Shown one piece after another: positions 61,221 to 64,000 of a stretch of DNA of 64,000 nucleotides (position 1 is the stretch's first letter; each line of letters begins with the position of its first letter). The stretch is from CALZIK01 sp945787635 (GTDB lineage: Bacteria; Acidobacteriota; Thermoanaerobaculia; Multivoradales; JAHEKO01). The translations under genes and the position numbers were made by a program. The notes under the pieces were generated by a model. The model worked only from the letters and a program-made list of their open reading frames with translations. It had not been told where the DNA came from and ran no database searches. Where the stretch lies: positions 1 through 64,000 of the forward strand of contig CAMYNM010000013.1 of assembly GCA_947259725.1 (NCBI GenBank), read 5' to 3'.

Positions 61221-62540
61221 CTATGCGGGGACGGGCTGTTTTGTCGACTTCTTCGTCTCTCCCGCGGCGCGCAGCTCGAGCGGGACGAAGGCGCGCTTTG
61301 CCTCGCCGACGTAGATCTGGCGTGGTCGTGCGATCTTGGCCTTCGGATCCTCGCGCATCTCTTTCCACTGGGCGATCCACCCGGGCAACCTTCCGAGGGC
61401 GAACATCACGGTGAACATGTCGGTCGGAATGTTCATCGCGCGGTAGAGAATGCCGCTGTAGAAGTCGACGTTCGGGTAGAGCTTGTGGTCGATGAAGTAT
61501 GAGTCGCTGAGAGCAACCTCTTCCAGCTTCTTGGCAATGTCCAGCAGCGGGTCGTCGACGCCCAACTCGCGCAGGACGTCGTCGGCCGCCGTTTTCAGGA
61601 TCTTCGCGCGCGGGTCGAAGTTCTTGTAGACGCGATGGCCGAAGCCCATCAGTCGGAAAGGCGAGTTCTTGTCTTTGGCCATGTTCACGAACTTGCGATA
61701 GTCGCCGCCGTCGTCGCGGATGGCCTGCAGCATCTCGATGACCTTCTGGTTGGCGCCGCCGTGGAGTGGACCCCAGAGCGCGTTGACGCCGGCTGCGATG
61801 GCCGCGAACAGGTTGGACTGGCTGGAGCCGACCATTCTGACCGACGAGGTGCTGCAGTTTTGCTCATGATCGGCATGCAAAATGAGTAGCAGGTTGAGGG
61901 CGTTGTCGAGCACCGGCGAAACGAGGTAGGGCTCGGCCGGCACCGCGAACATCATGTGAAGGAAGTTCTCGGTGTAGCTCAGGTCGTTTCGGGGGTAGAC
62001 GAACGGCTGTCCGACGGATTTCTTGTAGGAGAACGCCGCGATGGTCTTGGCTTTCGCGAGCAGCCGAATGATGTTGAGGTCGATCTCGTCTTGATCGCCG
62101 CTCCAGGGGTAAAACGCCGACAGCGATGCCAGCATCGCGGAAAGAACCATCATCGGATGGGCGGAGAGCGGAAAGTCCTTGAAGAAGTCCTTCATCTCCT
62201 CGCGGATCATCGCGTGGTATGTCAGATCCTTCTGGAACCGGGTCAGCTCCTCCGGGCTCGGCAGGTGGCCGTAGATGAGCAGGAAGCAGACCTCTTCGAA
62301 ACCCGCCGACTGCGCGACCTCTTCGATCGGGTAGCCGCGGTAACGCAGGATCCCTTTCTCACCGTCGATGAAGGTGATGGTGCTCAGACACGAGCCGGTG
62401 TTGCCGTAGCCGGGATCGAGCGCGATGGCGCCGGTCGTCGACCGTAAGGCGCTGAAATCGACGCCGATCTCGTTTTCCGTTCCGACGGTGACCGGGAACT
62501 CGTATTCGCTACCGTTCAGGGTTAATTTGGCCGGCTGCAT
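61221..62540 (-). CDS. gltA: Citrate synthase (type II)
   Basis: 439 aa. The N-terminal beta domain common to GltA precedes GYGNTGSCLSTITFIDGEKG and ILRYRGYPIEE. Active-site text is intact: LHADHEQNCSTSSVRMVGS, LHGGANQKVIEML, MGFGHRVYKNFDPRA. Condenses oxaloacetate and acetyl-CoA. AAGGAGG before the ATG. First gene of gltA-mdh, divergent from the marR-type gene across a 298-bp gap. Confidence 0.96.
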   Translation of the reverse strand: MQPAKLTLNGSEYEFPVTVGTENEIGVDFSALRSTTGAIALDPGYGNTGSCLSTITFIDGEKGILRYRGYPIEEVAQSAGFEEVCFLLIYGHLPSPEELTRFQKDLTYHAMIREEMKDFFKDFPLSAHPMMVLSAMLASLSAFYPWSGDQDEIDLNIIRLLAKAKTIAAFSYKKSVGQPFVYPRNDLSYTENFLHMMFAVPAEPYLVSPVLDNALNLLLILHADHEQNCSTSSVRMVGSSQSNLFAAIAAGVNALWGPLHGGANQKVIEMLQAIRDDGGDYRKFVNMAKDKNSPFRLMGFGHRVYKNFDPRAKILKTAADDVLRELGVDDPLLDIAKKLEEVALSDSYFIDHKLYPNVDFYSGILYRAMNIPTDMFTVMFALGRLPGWIAQWKEMREDPKAKIARPRQIYVGEAKRAFVPLELRAAGETKKSTKQPVPA

Positions 62541-62810
62541 GGGGTACCTCCTTCACCACGTGTGGCAGAGTTGAATTGCCATTTCGTCTAGCGTGAAAAC
62601 ACGCTGCTTTCGCCCTTGAGCGGCCCGACGGGCTGGGCCAGGGTCCTGCAGGGATCCTCGGCGTTGGCCGTCCTCGCCGTTACCGGGTCAACCCTTTTCT
62701 ATTGGCAAAGCCCAGCGCGCACCACACCCCGCGGGGTGGCGGGATCCGCCCCCCGGAAAACCGCCCTAACGGGTGGTGTGCTGGCCGGGTAGGGTTCCTA
62801 TACTTCACCA

Positions 62811-62840
62811 GGTTAAATAGTTTCGGGCGGTTAACTAAAT
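62811..62840 (+). promoter_or_regulatory. Possible operator of the MarR-type regulator
   Basis: GGTTAA occurs at 62811-62816 and 62829-62834, 18 bp apart, and GTTAA/TTAAC and TAGTT/AACTA inverted pairs overlap it. The block abuts the MarR ATG and lies just downstream of a TATACT box (62799-62804) without a clear -35. It is a candidate autoregulatory site. Other parts of the 298-bp gap hold only an imperfect GC-rich palindrome around 62718-62785. Confidence 0.35.
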
Positions 62841-63483
62841 GGCCTGGCAAGAACCCAACGCTGCGCCTGCCGCCGCCGAGAGAGGCAACGGTAGGCCCGA
62901 AACCACGAACGGCGAGCTGTTCGGGTTGATTCGCCATTCCCACATCTTCGGCGCGGCTGTCCGGGAGATCCTGGAGATCAAGCTGCTCGAGGAGGTCGGC
63001 GCCGATCACATCTCGCTGCCGCAGCTGCATCTGCTCCAGCTCATCACCCTCAACGGCAAGCACCAGATCGGTCAGATCGCCGATTTTCTGGGTGTCTCGC
63101 CTCCGGCGGCGACCAAGAATGTCGACAAGCTCGAGCGCCTCGGGCTGGTCGCGCGGACGCCCTCTCGAAGCGACCGTCGCGCGACGCTCCTGGCCACGAG
63201 CCGCAAGGGGCGCCGCTTGGTCGAGCGGTACGAAAAGCTCAAGCTGAAGCGGCTCGAGCCGGTGCTCGAAACCTTCAGCACCGAGGAGCGTGCCCAATTC
63301 ACGCGCCTGCTCGAGCGCTTCGCGGTGGCGCTGATTCGGAGCGAAGGCAAGGTCGAAGGGCTCTGCCTTCGCTGCTCCGCCTACTTCGATGCCCACTGTC
63401 CGGTCCGACACTTCCACAACGGCTGCCCCTACCAGAAGCTCGCCGCGAGCCCGCCGCCAGGCACCCGACAGATAGAGGCCTGA
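62839..63483 (+). CDS. MarR-family regulator with C-terminal Cys-rich tail
   Basis: 214 aa. The winged-helix core is plain: HLLQLITLNGKHQIGQIADFL, SPPAATKNVDKLERLGLVAR and SRSDRRATLLATSRKGRRLV. An unusual C-terminal extension carries CLRCSAYFDAHC and, seven residues on, a fourth Cys in FHNGCPYQK, which could bind a metal or an iron-sulfur cluster. It lies 29 bp before a ferredoxin gene and the oxidoreductase alpha subunit, so it probably controls them, maybe in response to redox state or iron (inference). Confidence 0.88.
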   Translation: MAWQEPNAAPAAAERGNGRPETTNGELFGLIRHSHIFGAAVREILEIKLLEEVGADHISLPQLHLLQLITLNGKHQIGQIADFLGVSPPAATKNVDKLERLGLVARTPSRSDRRATLLATSRKGRRLVERYEKLKLKRLEPVLETFSTEERAQFTRLLERFAVALIRSEGKVEGLCLRCSAYFDAHCPVRHFHNGCPYQKLAASPPPGTRQIEA

Positions 63484-63512
63484 GCCAAACCGAGGAGCAC
63501 GAGGTCACGCAA

Positions 63513-63845
63513 ATGCAGTATTGGCGAACCCCCCTCGACGCCGAGACGATTGCAAGTCATGAGGGAGAGGTCTTCATCGTCGAGGACCGGTGCAAGGGCT
63601 GCGCCTGGTGCGTCGAGTACTGCCCGTGTGACGTCCTGGTGATGTCCGAGGCCTTCAATCGCAAGGGCTATCACCCGCCCGAAGTCGTCAAGCGCGGCGA
63701 ATGCGTCAACTGCAACCTATGCGAGATGATCTGTCCCGAGTTCGCGATCTTCAGTGTCGCCGCCGAGACTTTGCGGGATTCGGCTTCGACGTCTTCGGCT
63801 CAGGACTCCGGGCGCGGGCGACCGAATCAGGAGGTGTCGTCGTGA
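63513..63845 (+). CDS. 2[4Fe-4S] ferredoxin subunit of a 2-oxoacid:ferredoxin oxidoreductase (KorD/OorD type)
   Basis: 110 aa. Two cluster motifs: CKGCAWCVEYCP and CVNCNLCEMICPEFAIF. FIVEDRCKGCAWC, KGYHPPEV and the distance between motifs match delta subunits of 2-oxoglutarate ferredoxin oxidoreductases. The TGA overlaps the GTG of the alpha gene (GTGA). Supplies electrons to or from the oxidoreductase. Cytoplasmic. Confidence 0.88.
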   Translation: MQYWRTPLDAETIASHEGEVFIVEDRCKGCAWCVEYCPCDVLVMSEAFNRKGYHPPEVVKRGECVNCNLCEMICPEFAIFSVAAETLRDSASTSSAQDSGRGRPNQEVSS

Positions 63846-64000
63846 AGGCGGATCCCATTGGCGTTCTGACGGGCGCCCACTATCTGGACGGCGATTTCGC
63901 TTGCGGCGAAGGTGCGATGGCGGCCGGTTGCCGGTTCGTCGCCGGCTATCCGATCACGCCGTCGACCGAGGTCGTGGAACGGATTTCGCGGCGGTTCCCG
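63842..64000 (+). CDS. 2-oxoacid:ferredoxin oxidoreductase alpha subunit, N-terminal fragment (KorA type)
   Basis: Only the first 53 codons are in the window. GTG start overlaps the ferredoxin stop. LTGAHYLDGDFACGEGAMAAGC and GYPITPSTEVVERIS match the N-terminus of 2-oxoglutarate (KorA/OorA) alpha subunits. The remaining alpha and beta subunits should lie just beyond the window. With citrate synthase and Mdh opposite, it indicates ferredoxin-linked 2-oxoglutarate metabolism. Confidence 0.85.
   Translation, partial: MKADPIGVLTGAHYLDGDFACGEGAMAAGCRFVAGYPITPSTEVVERISRRFP

Noticed and set aside
62718..62785. Riboswitch or small RNA in the gltA-marR gap
   Set aside because: There is an imperfect GC-rich palindrome, but no recognised conserved core or terminator in either direction.

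Overview
The window is high-GC (roughly 65%), densely coded bacterial DNA with short intergenic gaps. I see no rRNA, tRNA, CRISPR array, phage or transposase. Gene style points to an Acidobacteriota-type bacterium: a Ser/Thr kinase fused to a TolB-like and TPR sensor, secreted S8 and M43 proteases, DUF2207, DUF4097 and NBR1-Ig proteins, and Band-7 proteins. No rRNA is present, so this placement is inference.

Layout. 1-3.5 kb: end of a prolyl oligopeptidase, a secreted subtilase ending in seven 6-residue repeats, and a small exported protein. 3.6-6.4 kb: argG-argH, preceded by what reads as a complete Arg attenuator (promoter, 30-codon leader with 8 Arg codons, terminator hairpin). 6.4-13.4 kb: MFS transporter, PiT phosphate transporter, Band-7 protein, 2-oxoglutarate dehydrogenase E1 and an M43 protease. 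13.5-18.5 kb: a ferric-type ABC importer operon (binding protein, ATPase, fused double permease) plus an MFS exporter. 18.6-21.2 kb: DUF2207 protein and flavin reductase. 21.3-30 kb: a carbohydrate region holding a BNR/ulvan-lyase-like propeller fused to a POTRA and Omp85 barrel, a GH105 lipoprotein, an exported methyltransferase, a PA0069-type radical SAM protein and a GH2 enzyme. 30-44 kb: mostly single genes (DUF4097, MFS, archaemetzincin-like protein, kinase, NBR1-Ig protein, saccharopine-dehydrogenase-like oxidoreductase, YceH, rhomboid, RarD, CPBP protease, slipin, UspA).

44.4-54.9 kb: an eight-gene minus-strand operon for a periplasmic molybdoenzyme that closely resembles Nitrospira-type nitrite oxidoreductase. 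It has a Tat-exported alpha subunit, a four-cluster beta subunit, a lipoprotein subunit with two haem c sites and an EbdC-like domain, a TorD/NarJ chaperone, a predicted outer-membrane barrel, a CX4CH lipoprotein and two unknown proteins. 55-60.2 kb: YceI, a class V aminotransferase, an AIM24/GYF protein, patatin and LhgO. 60.2-64 kb: gltA-mdh, divergent from a MarR regulator with a Cys-rich tail, followed by a ferredoxin and the start of a 2-oxoacid:ferredoxin oxidoreductase alpha subunit.

Together the genes suggest a respiring bacterium that degrades polymers and may also use nitrite/nitrate (or a related oxyanion) redox chemistry at its outer face. It carries both dehydrogenase-type and ferredoxin-type 2-oxoglutarate enzymes. 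The strongest leads are the Arg attenuator, the NXR-like operon, and the propeller-Omp85 fusion with its neighbouring GH105 and GH2 genes.
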